From assembly GCA_964367905.1 (NCBI GenBank), contig CAYIZP010000005.1:35252-99251 (forward strand): a stretch of DNA of 64,000 bases, given 5' to 3'. The notes under the pieces are model-generated. The model searched no databases. It had not been told where the DNA came from and saw nothing but the letters and a program-made list of their open reading frames with translations. Shown here piece after piece: positions 34,830 through 43,608 of this stretch (the first letter of the stretch is position 1; the number at the start of each line of letters is the position of its first letter). The DNA comes from CAUPWF01 sp964367905 (GTDB taxonomy: Bacteria; Bacillota; Clostridia; Lachnospirales; Lachnospiraceae). Made by a program: the position numbers and the translations under genes.

Positions 34830-37226
34830 CTAACTTACACCTTTTCTAAAATACCCTTTAGAAAAGGATTGTAAATTTATTTTACTCAAATTTCCCCTAA
34901 AACATTTTTCATATAACTCAAGTATATTTTTAACTTCTTTTTCGTTCTCAATTGTGAAGCTCAATCGCATCGCCTGGAAACCTAGTTCCTCCACCTCTCT
35001 AATTTCATCAAATAGACAAATTGGTTTGTGACTATACACAATATTATAGCAGTGCGAACAAGAATTTCTCACAGCAAATTTTTCTCCCTTTCTATCAATA
35101 ATTTCAAGAATACGAGAATGATCATCGCATTGCCCAATTGTTTTCAAAAAACACTGAGTAGAAATCATCGTTGGAAGGTATCCATACATGAGAAATTCCA
35201 TATTTTCCCGCTTAAGCACTTTTAATTCACTTCTATTTAATTCAAAAGCTGCTGTTCCATGACATATATTTTTATTCCACCAGAATTCAATGGATGAATT
35301 ATTGTATTGATATAATTGCGCATCTAGTACTAGTCCTCCTAGATATTGATGCTGTTTTAGAAATTCTACTTGCCCTAGTGTCCGAACCAAAAAACCATCA
35401 CACCCCAAACTAGATAACTCATAGTATTTACTTTCATACAAACTTATTGTATCATTTCGGAAAATATATGGCAAACCCAAATATACTTCCTTACTCATTT
35501 TCTTTGCAACATCAATCGCTGTTTTCAATTCCAAATCATCCCATGGAGAATCCACTATATCACATTCTATATATATACGAGTAACACACTCCCATTCTCT
35601 TACCTCTAGCAGTTGTTTTATAGTAACAACTGACACGTGTAGACCTCTATTTTCCGTCCTACAATCATCATATGATATTTCATTATACCCACCACTAGGA
35701 ACTTCAAAATTCTCATTTTCCAGATTTCGTCGGTATGAGTCTTTAATTTTCTCCTCTAACCGTTCAATCCCCTCTCTTCGTAGTGACTTTATCTGTTGCA
35801 TCGGTATAAAAATATCAGAATCCGCATCTATCACAAGATTTGAAAAATAAAAACATGTGTTTCCAGTTTTCTTGATTTGGCTTTCTAGTTTACCTAAGTT
35901 TATCGGTGCATTCTGCGCCGATTCAACATCTGCTCCATTACACGTAACCTGAAACACTCCATCAGTTATCCTAAGACAAAGGGGTTCTCCAATTTTTGCA
36001 GTTAATCTTGCTTCTATTGGATATTGTACCTTGGACTCTTTGAGGGTATCTTGAATTCTATGAATCAAACTATTATTTCGTGTTCGGTACAGAATTGTTC
36101 CCTTAGGAATTCTAACTCCTCTTCTTAAGGATAATTCAATTGTATCTCCCACATGATAATGTCCACCCAATGTGTAATCATCCTCGCTGTTTGGAAGAGA
36201 AATAACATCCCCACAATTAGTATCTAGAAGTACGCTTCCTCGAACGATACGGTCTGTTTGTGAAACGACCTTAATCACTGCTACACCTGTATGATTTGGT
36301 TTGTCCATGGTTATCATATCTTTTCCATTGTGTTTATAATAATATCCTGAATGAAAATCGCCCCGATTAAACAAATCTCTCAATTGATTGATATCTTCTT
36401 CTAGCACATGATAATTTTGTTCTCCTGAAACGTAGCTATCAATATATTTTCGATACATAGCAGTAACTCCTGCCACATATTCTGGTTTCTTCATCCTACC
36501 TTCAATCTTAAATGAAGTGATTCCTGCTTCAATCAATTCAGGGATTTGCTTCAAGGTGCAAATATCCTTCATACTCATATAATAAGCCTTTTGATTCTGA
36601 ATCGTATATGGTAGACGACAGGACTGCGCACATTGCCCTCGATTTCCGCTTCTTCCACCAATCATTCCACTGTATAGACACAAGCCAGAATATGCATAAC
36701 ACAATGCTCCATGTACAAAACATTCAATTTCTAAATTTGTATAATCTACTATTTTCTTTATTTCTGAAATTGACAGTTCTCGCGCAAGGACGACACGCTC
36801 CACTCCACAATCTTCTAGAAATTTTGCACCCAAATAACTCTCTACTGCCATCTGCGTACTTGCGTGAATCGGAAGTTCTGGGAAATGCCTTCGAACAAAA
36901 GATAGTACTCCCAAATCTTGAACAATAATCGCATCTAGCCCATGAAGATACATCGGCTTAAGATAATCAAACATCTGGCTTTGTAGCTCATCTTCTTTTA
37001 CCAGCGTATTTACTGTGAGAAACACCTTTTTCCCATGTAAATGAGCATAATCAATCGCTCGCAAAACTTCCTCTTCTGTAAAATTACCCGCAAATGCTCT
37101 CGCGCCAAACTTGTTACCCCCAAGATAAATTGCATCTGCCCCAGAATGAACCGCGGCCAAGAAGCTTTCGTAAGAACCCGCAGGTGCTAATAATTCAATA
37201 TTTTTTTTCATCAAATCACTCATCAT
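34830..37226 (-). CDS. U32 family peptidase/hydroxylase with C-terminal DUF3656
   Basis: 798 residues, long for the family. The N-terminal barrel starts ELLAPAGSYESFLAAVHSGAD. The U32 signature is ECFVHGALCYAYSGLCLYSG, and the cysteines of the iron-sulfur site continue in NRGQCAQSCRLPY. The second half fits the DUF3656 extension found in E. coli RlhA, which hydroxylates 23S rRNA C2501. The length and the extension favour an RlhA-like role over TrhP-like tRNA hydroxylation. That is an inference. It lies between zapA and rodA. Confidence 0.9.
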   Translation of the reverse strand: MMSDLMKKNIELLAPAGSYESFLAAVHSGADAIYLGGNKFGARAFAGNFTEEEVLRAIDYAHLHGKKVFLTVNTLVKEDELQSQMFDYLKPMYLHGLDAIIVQDLGVLSFVRRHFPELPIHASTQMAVESYLGAKFLEDCGVERVVLARELSISEIKKIVDYTNLEIECFVHGALCYAYSGLCLYSGMIGGRSGNRGQCAQSCRLPYTIQNQKAYYMSMKDICTLKQIPELIEAGITSFKIEGRMKKPEYVAGVTAMYRKYIDSYVSGEQNYHVLEEDINQLRDLFNRGDFHSGYYYKHNGKDMITMDKPNHTGVAVIKVVSQTDRIVRGSVLLDTNCGDVISLPNSEDDYTLGGHYHVGDTIELSLRRGVRIPKGTILYRTRNNSLIHRIQDTLKESKVQYPIEARLTAKIGEPLCLRITDGVFQVTCNGADVESAQNAPINLGKLESQIKKTGNTCFYFSNLVIDADSDIFIPMQQIKSLRREGIERLEEKIKDSYRRNLENENFEVPSGGYNEISYDDCRTENRGLHVSVVTIKQLLEVREWECVTRIYIECDIVDSPWDDLELKTAIDVAKKMSKEVYLGLPYIFRNDTISLYESKYYELSSLGCDGFLVRTLGQVEFLKQHQYLGGLVLDAQLYQYNNSSIEFWWNKNICHGTAAFELNRSELKVLKRENMEFLMYGYLPTMISTQCFLKTIGQCDDHSRILEIIDRKGEKFAVRNSCSHCYNIVYSHKPICLFDEIREVEELGFQAMRLSFTIENEKEVKNILELYEKCFRGNLSKINLQSFSKGYFRKGVS

Positions 37227-37274
37227 ATGTCTCCTTATCCTCCACAGCTTCTTATTTCGGTTTCCTGTTATATA

Positions 37275-37302
37275 AAATAGACTGCCTAAAGACAGTCTAT
37301 TT
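37275..37302 (-). terminator. Terminator of zapA
   Basis: The 10-base arms AAATAGACTG and CAGTCTATTT (37275-37284 and 37293-37302) pair around an 8-base loop. The zapA stop codon lies inside the outer arm. The minus strand continues TATATAAC, so the T-run is weak and the call is tentative in strength. Confidence 0.65.
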
Positions 37303-37710
37303 ATTGCTTACATTAATTTGAGTTTCTAATTTCACTTGTTCTTTTTGTAATTGTGTAATTTGATCTTTTAATGTCTGATTCAATGTCTCTGCATTTTCCA
37401 ACTTAAGTTGAGTAGAAATCAGTTCATGCTTTAAATCATACATTTCTTTATCTTTTTCTTCCATATTACGTTCTAATGTATCAGCTAATTTCTTTGTTTT
37501 AAAGTAATCATCCCCAACATTAAGTGCAAGCAAAATGCTTTGCATCGCTGCATTTTGTCTCGTATAACTTTTACTACTCTTACATTCACTAATCTTATGA
37601 TTTAAATACGTTGCCACCTTCTGGAGGTATTCCTCGCCTTCATAACCCGCAAGCGTAATCACCTTTCCATCTATTAAAACTTCTGTAAATTTTTTTTCTG
37701 AAGCCATCAT
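37297..37710 (-). CDS. zapA: Cell division protein ZapA
   Basis: 137 residues. The globular N-terminal domain contains KVITLAGYEGEEYLQKVATYLN, typical of ZapA. A long coiled coil (about 75-132) follows. ZapA bundles FtsZ filaments at mid-cell. It lies 64 bases downstream of ruvB. Confidence 0.92.
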   Translation of the reverse strand: MMASEKKFTEVLIDGKVITLAGYEGEEYLQKVATYLNHKISECKSSKSYTRQNAAMQSILLALNVGDDYFKTKKLADTLERNMEEKDKEMYDLKHELISTQLKLENAETLNQTLKDQITQLQKEQVKLETQINVSNK

Positions 37711-37774
37711 ATCCTCCTTGGTAAATTCTATACTTATATATTATATACGATTTTAAAATAAAAACAACTATTTT

Positions 37775-38764
37775 CTATGAAATCCCCAGATGTTCATATG
37801 CCAGATCTGTAACAATTCTCCCACGTGGAGTTCTCTGTATAAAACCATTTTTTAGTAGATAAGGTTCATATACATCCTCTAAAGTTCCTGAATCCTCCCC
37901 AATAGTCGCAGCAAGCGTTTCCAATCCAACTGGACCACCTTGGAACTTATAAATCATAGTCTCAAGCACAGTCCTATCCACTTGATCTAACCCTTTTTTA
38001 TCAACATCTAAGACATCTAACGCATCAGAAGCCACTTCTCTGGTAATGAATCCTTCGTATTTGATTTGTGCAAAATCACGTACACGTTTTAATAGCCGAT
38101 TGGCTAGCCTTGGAGTTCCTCGTGACCGTGTTGCCATCTCTAATGCACCCTCCTGATCGATTCCAACGCCTAACACATCCGCAGAACGAATTAATATGGT
38201 TTCTAATTCAGATTCCGTATAAAAATCCATGCGATGTACTACTCCAAAACGATCCCGAAGTGGAGCAGATAACATTCCCGCCCTAGTGGTCGCTCCAATC
38301 AGTGTAAATTTAGGCAAATCCAAACGGATTGAGCGTGCCGTCGATCCTTTTCCAATCATAATATCGATGACAAAATCCTCCATGGCAGGATAGAGCACCT
38401 CTTCCACTTGACGATTCAATCTATGAATTTCATCTACAAATAAGACATCCCCCTCTTGGAGCCCATTTAAAATCGCAGCCATCTCCCCAGGTTTTTCAAT
38501 CGCAGGACCAGATGTGATTTTAATATTCACATTCATTTCATTCGCTATAATTCCAGCAAGTGTAGTCTTACCTAGCCCTGGTGGTCCATAGAGTAACACA
38601 TGGTCTAATGCTTCCCCTCTTGCTTTTGCTGCATTGATATATATCCCCAAAGTTTCCTTTAGCTTACTTTGTCCAATATAATCCTTTAGAAACTGAGGCC
38701 TAAGATGATTTTCTATCTTTTTATCTTCTTCTAGATTTTCCGTAGTGATGATGCGTCTTTCCAT
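37775..38764 (-). CDS. ruvB: Holliday junction branch-migration ATPase RuvB
   Basis: 329 residues. The N-terminus is [20 protein letters not shown]. Walker A is [11 protein letters not shown], Walker [11 protein letters not shown], sensor 1 [10 protein letters not shown] and the arginine-containing [18 protein letters not shown]. The winged-helix end reads [20 protein letters not shown]. It drives branch migration with RuvA. The resolvase partner is probably RecU (15417-15950). Confidence 0.98.
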   Translation of the reverse strand: MERRIITTENLEEDKKIENHLRPQFLKDYIGQSKLKETLGIYINAAKARGEALDHVLLYGPPGLGKTTLAGIIANEMNVNIKITSGPAIEKPGEMAAILNGLQEGDVLFVDEIHRLNRQVEEVLYPAMEDFVIDIMIGKGSTARSIRLDLPKFTLIGATTRAGMLSAPLRDRFGVVHRMDFYTESELETILIRSADVLGVGIDQEGALEMATRSRGTPRLANRLLKRVRDFAQIKYEGFITREVASDALDVLDVDKKGLDQVDRTVLETMIYKFQGGPVGLETLAATIGEDSGTLEDVYEPYLLKNGFIQRTPRGRIVTDLAYEHLGIS

Positions 38765-38783
38765 TTTCTATTCTACTCTCCTG

Positions 38784-39398
38784 TTATAATGCAATCAATC
38801 TTAGCGCTTGCTTGATGATGTCTTCTGCACTTAAAGTTCCCTCTGGGTCTTCCACTCTTCTTACTGCTTGCATACTTTCTGTTTGATCGTAACCCAAGGA
38901 TACTAAGGCTTGAATTGCATCCATATGATTGGCATTGGCTAATCCAGAAACCTCTTCGCCCGAACTATTTCTCTGTGTGTGATTGATTGCGTCTTCTAAG
39001 TGCAATTTATCTCTTAATTCTATGATTAATTTTTCTGCTGTTTTCTTGCCAATTCCCGGCGCTTTTGATATTGCCTTCGCATCGGAACTTGCTACGGCGA
39101 AACGCAAATCATCTGAAGACAATTCCGACAGAATATTCAACCCACCCTTTGGTCCGATTCCACTGACACCTATGATGAGTTTATACACTTCCAAATCATC
39201 CCGATTGAAAAATCCAAACAATTGCATAGCATCTTCTTTTACATATAGATAAGTATGCAGTTTCACTCTACTTCCTATAGCTGGAAGTTGAGAAATCGAC
39301 TGTAAGGGCATCAAAATCCCGTATCCCATTCCCATTACATCTACAACTGCTTTATTTCCTTCTATGGCAACCAATTCACCATTCACATACGAAATCAT
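38784..39398 (-). CDS. ruvA: Holliday junction DNA-binding protein RuvA
   Basis: 204 residues. An OB-fold N-terminus (MISYVNGELVAIEGNKAVVD) is followed by two helix-hairpin-helix segments (SGIGPKGGLNIL, APGIGKKTAEKLIIEL) and a short C-terminal domain that binds RuvB. It recognises four-way junctions. It is 19 bases upstream of ruvB. Confidence 0.97.
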   Translation of the reverse strand: MISYVNGELVAIEGNKAVVDVMGMGYGILMPLQSISQLPAIGSRVKLHTYLYVKEDAMQLFGFFNRDDLEVYKLIIGVSGIGPKGGLNILSELSSDDLRFAVASSDAKAISKAPGIGKKTAEKLIIELRDKLHLEDAINHTQRNSSGEEVSGLANANHMDAIQALVSLGYDQTESMQAVRRVEDPEGTLSAEDIIKQALRLIAL

Positions 39399-39425
39399 AA
39401 TTTCCTCTATCTTTCCAAATCAATT

Positions 39426-39917
39426 TTATTCTGGTAGTTTAGGTAGTCTCTTAAGAACTTCCCTGCTCACAATCCCTATTGTACAACCCGTTAAGACTCC
39501 TGCGATTAATAAGAATGGGAAGTAATAAAATAAGGAAATATTTTCTAGTACTAGCATTGCCACAATAAGTTGTCCCAAATTATGAAATACTCCACCACCT
39601 ATGCTGACTCCGACGATACTAAATTTTTTACTTTTATCCATGAAATACATCACCACAATACTTAAAATGCAGCCAGCCAAACTATATACGATAGACGCTA
39701 AATTACTGAATAAAAATCCAGAAACAATGACTCTAATCACCGATATAAAACTGGCTTCCCTCCAGCCTACCTGCTGGCTTAAAATAACAACCACAAGGTT
39801 CGCTAATCCAAGCTTAATTCCAGGAATTGGAAATCGAATTGGAATTAGCAATTCTAAATAACTAAACATCAATGCTAACGTAATATAAATGCCTAGATAG
39901 GCTATTTTATTTTTCAT
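39426..39917 (-). CDS. Gx transporter/HepA-type membrane protein (heptaprenyl diphosphate synthase component I family)
   Basis: 163 residues with four to five membrane segments. It opens IAYLGIYITLALMFSYLELL, and it has PIPGIKLGLANLVVVI and GGVFHNLGQLIVAMLV, the text of the Gx transporter/HepPP_syn_HepA family. Such proteins resemble small ECF-type substrate-binding membrane subunits. Their genes often sit with a NusG-II protein and ApbE. Here the NusG-II gene is 11 bases upstream and apbE is divergent. The substrate is not known. Confidence 0.85.
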   Translation of the reverse strand: MKNKIAYLGIYITLALMFSYLELLIPIRFPIPGIKLGLANLVVVILSQQVGWREASFISVIRVIVSGFLFSNLASIVYSLAGCILSIVVMYFMDKSKKFSIVGVSIGGGVFHNLGQLIVAMLVLENISLFYYFPFLLIAGVLTGCTIGIVSREVLKRLPKLPE

Positions 39918-39928
39918 AACGACTTCCC

Positions 39929-40300
39929 TTAATTCACATTTGTATCCAATTCACCTTGCTCCGTGCCCTTCACCTCAAGTATCACCCGATTCGGCAAGCA
40001 TACAATTGTCTCCCCATTGCTATGAATCGATCGATGGTGGACACATATTTGATCTGGACAATCTGCAGATATCATATTCACTTCACCGTCTTCTATCCGA
40101 AAGATGTTATAGGATTCCCCCATCTCGATCTTCACTTCTTGATTCTCTGATATTGCATAGGTATCATAGTGGGAACCATCCACGGAAGCAACAACCTCTG
40201 CACCTACAATGGAATTCGGATTCGAAAATCGAAAGACAACATATCCCAAAATAGCGCATCCTAGTAGAACAATTATCAATAATTTATCACTTCGTCTCAT
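39929..40300 (-). CDS. NusG domain II-containing membrane-anchored protein
   Basis: 123 residues. One N-terminal membrane anchor (about 7-25, LLIIVLLGCAILGYVVFRF) is followed by a small beta domain outside the cell. The domain has the conserved ADCPDQICVHH and ETIVCLPNRVILEV. Despite the name it is not a transcription factor. Its cysteine/histidine motif and the neighbours suggest a part in extracytosolic redox chemistry, which is inference. It is the first gene of the pair with the Gx-type protein. Confidence 0.87.
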   Translation of the reverse strand: MRRSDKLLIIVLLGCAILGYVVFRFSNPNSIVGAEVVASVDGSHYDTYAISENQEVKIEMGESYNIFRIEDGEVNMISADCPDQICVHHRSIHSNGETIVCLPNRVILEVKGTEQGELDTNVN

Positions 40301-40386
40301 TATTTTCTCCTGTCCACTAGTTTAACATATGAATTTTAAGAATGCAACCACATGTTCGATTCTTATATATTTTAGCATCTATACGA

Positions 40387-40415
40387 TTGCTTTTTCTTTA
40401 CAAATAAGCTACTAT
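40387..40415 (+). promoter_or_regulatory. Promoter of apbE
   Basis: TTGCTT (40387-40392), a 17-base spacer and TACTAT (40410-40415), followed by about 25 bases of leader and GAAAGGA before the ATG. Confidence 0.55.
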
Positions 40416-40446
40416 AGGTACTATATCTAATCGAAAGGATTTATTT

Positions 40447-41427
40447 ATGAAAAAAAAATCACTTTATGCTGTGTTAGTAGCAGTGATAATCCTAACATGC
40501 GTGTTTATATATGATAGGCAATCAAAAAAAGTTAACCCGATATCGCAAACCACAATTTTATTCGATACAGTAGTTACCATTCAAATATGGGACGATGTAG
40601 ATTCCTCGATATTTGACCATGTATTTCAACTCTGTTTGGAATACGAAGAAAAATTCAGCCGAACCATTGAAACCAGTGAAGTCTCTATGATTAACCGCTC
40701 TAATGGATTACCTGTCGAGGTATCTGATGATACTATTGAGCTCATTGAGAAGGGAATCTATTATTCCGTACTCTCCAATGGAATGTTTGATATTACAGTT
40801 GCACCTCTTACAGAATTATGGAATTTTGGCACAAACACTACACCACCTACGCATTCAGAAATTGTATCCGCATTAGAGAATGTAGGTTATGACAAAATTC
40901 AAATTGATGATAATACTATCACCTTAAGCTCTCCTGGTACAATGATTGATCTTGGAGGAATTGCTAAGGGCTATATTGCAGATAAAGCAAAACAATATCT
41001 AGTTTCTGAAGGAGTGGAACATGCAACGATTAATTTGGGTGGAAATGTTCTTACAATCGGAAGCAAACCCACTGGTGAGGCTTTTTCCGTAGGGATTCAG
41101 CAACCATTTGATGATACCGGTGTCTCAATTACTTCTGTCGCTTTAAGTGATCAGTCAGCAGTTTCATCTGGTCTCTACGAGCGGTATTTTGAATCAGATG
41201 GGGAATTTTATCATCATATTCTTGATCCTCACACTGGCTATCCAATCAAAAACGATTTGTTAGGCGTGACCATCATTTCTGATTTATCTATAGATGGGGA
41301 TGCTTTAAGCACCTCTATCTTCTGCCTAGGATTAGAACAAGGATTGGACTTGGTTGATTCATTGGAAGGTGTGGAAGCAATCTTCATTGATGAAAATATG
41401 AACATTCATAAAAGTGCTGGAATGTAA
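40447..41427 (+). CDS. apbE: FAD:protein FMN transferase (ApbE)
   Basis: 326 residues. An N-terminal membrane segment or lipoprotein-like signal (about 5-22, with Cys18) exports it. The domain has MFDITVAPLTELWNFG, IDLGGIAKGYIADKAKQYL, and ATINLGGNVLTIG, then HHILDPHTGYPIKND and DGDALSTSIFCLGLEQG, the magnesium and FAD site. It attaches FMN to threonine in target motifs. RnfG and RnfD, encoded a few kilobases away, both keep such motifs. Its stop codon lies in the hairpin at 41422-41460. Confidence 0.95.
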   Translation: MKKKSLYAVLVAVIILTCVFIYDRQSKKVNPISQTTILFDTVVTIQIWDDVDSSIFDHVFQLCLEYEEKFSRTIETSEVSMINRSNGLPVEVSDDTIELIEKGIYYSVLSNGMFDITVAPLTELWNFGTNTTPPTHSEIVSALENVGYDKIQIDDNTITLSSPGTMIDLGGIAKGYIADKAKQYLVSEGVEHATINLGGNVLTIGSKPTGEAFSVGIQQPFDDTGVSITSVALSDQSAVSSGLYERYFESDGEFYHHILDPHTGYPIKNDLLGVTIISDLSIDGDALSTSIFCLGLEQGLDLVDSLEGVEAIFIDENMNIHKSAGM

Positions 41428-41460
41428 ATAAGGGTGTGCGAGGCACACCCTTATTTACAT
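41422..41460. terminator. Bidirectional terminator between apbE and the DUF1883 gene
   Basis: An 18-base perfect inverted repeat (41422-41439 with 41443-41460) has a 3-base loop GAG. T-rich sequence (ATTTATTTTTG) follows on the plus strand, and the apbE stop codon is inside the left arm. The convergent gene on the minus strand ends directly at the right arm. Confidence 0.85.
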
Positions 41461-41757
41461 TTATTTTTGTGTTTTCATTTTCGAAGTTGGAGAAGAAATC
41501 ATCTTTACAGAACTCACTACATTCCCGTTCATCCCTCTCAAATCGATGGCTAGATGCCAATGACTTGCATGAGTTGTCTTAAGTCTCATTACATTTTGCT
41601 TAGTCAAACCACCAATATACTGGTATTGCTTTCCACCCTTATAATTGAGATAGTTCTCATCATCTAAAAGTTGTACGTTGGCTGCATTTCCCTCCAAGGT
41701 AACCTCTACCACTACACCAGCACTAATCTCACCTAAATCATAATATGTATAATTCAT
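41461..41757 (-). CDS. DUF1883 domain protein
   Basis: 98 residues, nearly all one DUF1883 domain: YTYYDLGEISAGVVVEVTLE, then GNAANVQLLDDENYLNYKGG and the conserved HASHWHLAIDLRGMNGNVVSS. The domain is a small beta fold found alone or in bacterial TIR and stress proteins. No membrane segment or signal is visible. No function is assigned. Confidence 0.85.
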   Translation of the reverse strand: MNYTYYDLGEISAGVVVEVTLEGNAANVQLLDDENYLNYKGGKQYQYIGGLTKQNVMRLKTTHASHWHLAIDLRGMNGNVVSSVKMISSPTSKMKTQK

Positions 41758-41826
41758 AGCCTCATCCTTTCCGTATGTCTCATATAATTATTTTCATTAT
41801 ATTAAACATCCCCTGGAAAGTCAAAT

Positions 41827-42138
41827 CTAATAATACATATATTCCATGTATTGCATCTCAGACATAAGTTGTGCAAAAATAACGCCAAATACGATACTTA
41901 GAATAATTCCGATTACAGCTGAAATACCCATAACAATCAAAGCTGCACGGCAGAAATTCTGACGATTTTTGTTTACATTGCTCGCAACTGCCCAATAAAT
42001 ATACAGAATAAATCCTGCACATGGGATCCACAGCGCTAAAAGGGTCAACACAAAATCTCCAACCGACATCGGTGGATCATTCACCTCTTCTACTATTTGA
42101 TTGTTCATATAATCTAGATTCACATAATTTTCTTCCAT
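41827..42138 (-). CDS. Small membrane protein next to the Rnf operon
   Basis: 103 residues. A hydrophilic start (about 1-22, rich in Asn and Glu) is followed by two membrane segments (about 26-48, FVLTLLALWIPCAGFILYIY, and 64-92). It could be a DUF4190/CD225-like protein but no family is certain. It lies 56 bases after rnfB and may be carried on the Rnf transcript. Confidence 0.7.
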   Translation of the reverse strand: MEENYVNLDYMNNQIVEEVNDPPMSVGDFVLTLLALWIPCAGFILYIYWAVASNVNKNRQNFCRAALIVMGISAVIGIILSIVFGVIFAQLMSEMQYMEYMYY

Positions 42139-42194
42139 TCCTTTAGTTTCCTCCTCTTCTTTACTTGCTCAAAGAGTATATCACATCAACACGC

Positions 42195-42998
42195 CTACAC
42201 GCAAGTTTCAATGATTTTTTTCGGACACTTGATTGCACACTCTCCGCAACTAGTACATTTTTCATAATCGATATGCGCAATATTATCTTCCACAACAATG
42301 GCATCAAAAGCACAAGCCTTGACACACAGTCTACAACTGATGCAACCCGCACTACATGCATTCATAACTTCTTTTCCCTTATCCTTAGAATTACACTGCA
42401 CCACGTATTTTTGTTGCTTTGGAACAAGTTCTAACACCTTCTTCGGACAAGCAGTAATACATTTTCCACAAGCCTTACATCTGTCCTTATCCACAACTGC
42501 AATTCCATTTTCAATATAAATCGCTTCAAACGGACATTCTCTTACGCAAGTCCCATATCCTAGACATCCATGATTACAAGACTTTGCTCCCCCATTTTGC
42601 ACATAACTCATCATCGTACAACTTTGTATTCCAAAATATTTATAATCTTCTTTTGCCTTATCACAAGTTCCTGCACATTTTACATATGCAGTCATCGGAA
42701 CAGATGCCATTGCCTCTAATCCCATAATTTTTGCGATTTTCTCCGATACTTCTGGTCCACCAACTGGACATGCCGACACTGCAGCATCTCCTTTTGCAAT
42801 GGCACTCGCTAATCCCGAGCATCCTGCATATCCACATCCACCACAATTACTACCTGGTAGAACATCTGCAACGGCAACTTCTCTCTCGTCAACCTCTACT
42901 GCAAGTTTTTTTCCTGCAATTCCTAAAAACAATCCGATAAACAATCCTGTTCCACCAACAATAACGGCAGCAATAAGTACTCCTGTCAAACTAATCAT
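42195..42998 (-). CDS. rnfB: Rnf complex iron-sulfur subunit B
   Basis: 267 residues. One N-terminal membrane anchor (about 4-27) is followed by the RnfB four-cysteine cluster (GSNCGGCGYAGCSG then ACPVGGPE). Four ferredoxin-type CxxCxxCxxxCP segments follow, at CNHGCLGYGTCVRECP, CKACGKCITACP, CISCRLCVKACAF and CTSCGECAIKCP. RnfB takes electrons from reduced ferredoxin. It is the last gene of the operon, as in other Clostridia. Confidence 0.95.
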   Translation of the reverse strand: MISLTGVLIAAVIVGGTGLFIGLFLGIAGKKLAVEVDEREVAVADVLPGSNCGGCGYAGCSGLASAIAKGDAAVSACPVGGPEVSEKIAKIMGLEAMASVPMTAYVKCAGTCDKAKEDYKYFGIQSCTMMSYVQNGGAKSCNHGCLGYGTCVRECPFEAIYIENGIAVVDKDRCKACGKCITACPKKVLELVPKQQKYVVQCNSKDKGKEVMNACSAGCISCRLCVKACAFDAIVVEDNIAHIDYEKCTSCGECAIKCPKKIIETCV

Positions 42999-43016
42999 AC
43001 CTATATCCGCTCCTTC

Positions 43017-43592
43017 CTAAATTAATCCAGCGAAACCAAAGAAAGCAATCGCCATTAAACCTGCAGTCAAAAGTACAATCGGAGTACCCTTCCACGACTG
43101 AGGTATATCATTGAATTCTGTTTTTTCGCGGATACCTGCCATAATGACAATCGCAATTGTAAATCCAATCGCAGCGAAGAAACCATTGATTGTTCCCCAG
43201 AATACACCAAACTCACTTTGAACACTCGTAAGCGCAACCCCAAGCACTGCACAGTTTGTTGTGATAAGCGGCAAATACACTCCTAACGCACGATAAAGTG
43301 GTGGCATCTTCTTCTTTAAAAACATTTCTACAAATTGCACCAAACATGCGATAACCAAGATAAAAACAATGGTCTGTAGATATTCAAATCCTGTAGGAAC
43401 TAAGATATAATCATAGATTGCACCGGTCACAATGGAGGCTAATGTCAATACAAAGACAACCGCTCCTCCCATACCTGTCGCTGTCCCAACCTTCTTAGAA
43501 ACTCCAACAAACGGGCATAACCCTAAGAATTGACTAAGTACAACATTGTTAACCAAGGCCGCACCCACTGTTACAACTAATATATTTTCCAT
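43017..43592 (-). CDS. rnfA: Rnf complex membrane subunit A
   Basis: 191 residues with six membrane segments. The signature is VTVGAALVNNVVLSQFLGLC and TTNCAVLGVAL, each with a cysteine that in homologues binds the shared intramembrane iron-sulfur cluster with RnfE. It lies 16 bases after rnfE and 18 before rnfB. Confidence 0.96.
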   Translation of the reverse strand: MENILVVTVGAALVNNVVLSQFLGLCPFVGVSKKVGTATGMGGAVVFVLTLASIVTGAIYDYILVPTGFEYLQTIVFILVIACLVQFVEMFLKKKMPPLYRALGVYLPLITTNCAVLGVALTSVQSEFGVFWGTINGFFAAIGFTIAIVIMAGIREKTEFNDIPQSWKGTPIVLLTAGLMAIAFFGFAGLI

Positions 43593-43608
43593 CTGTACTT
43601 ACTCCCCT

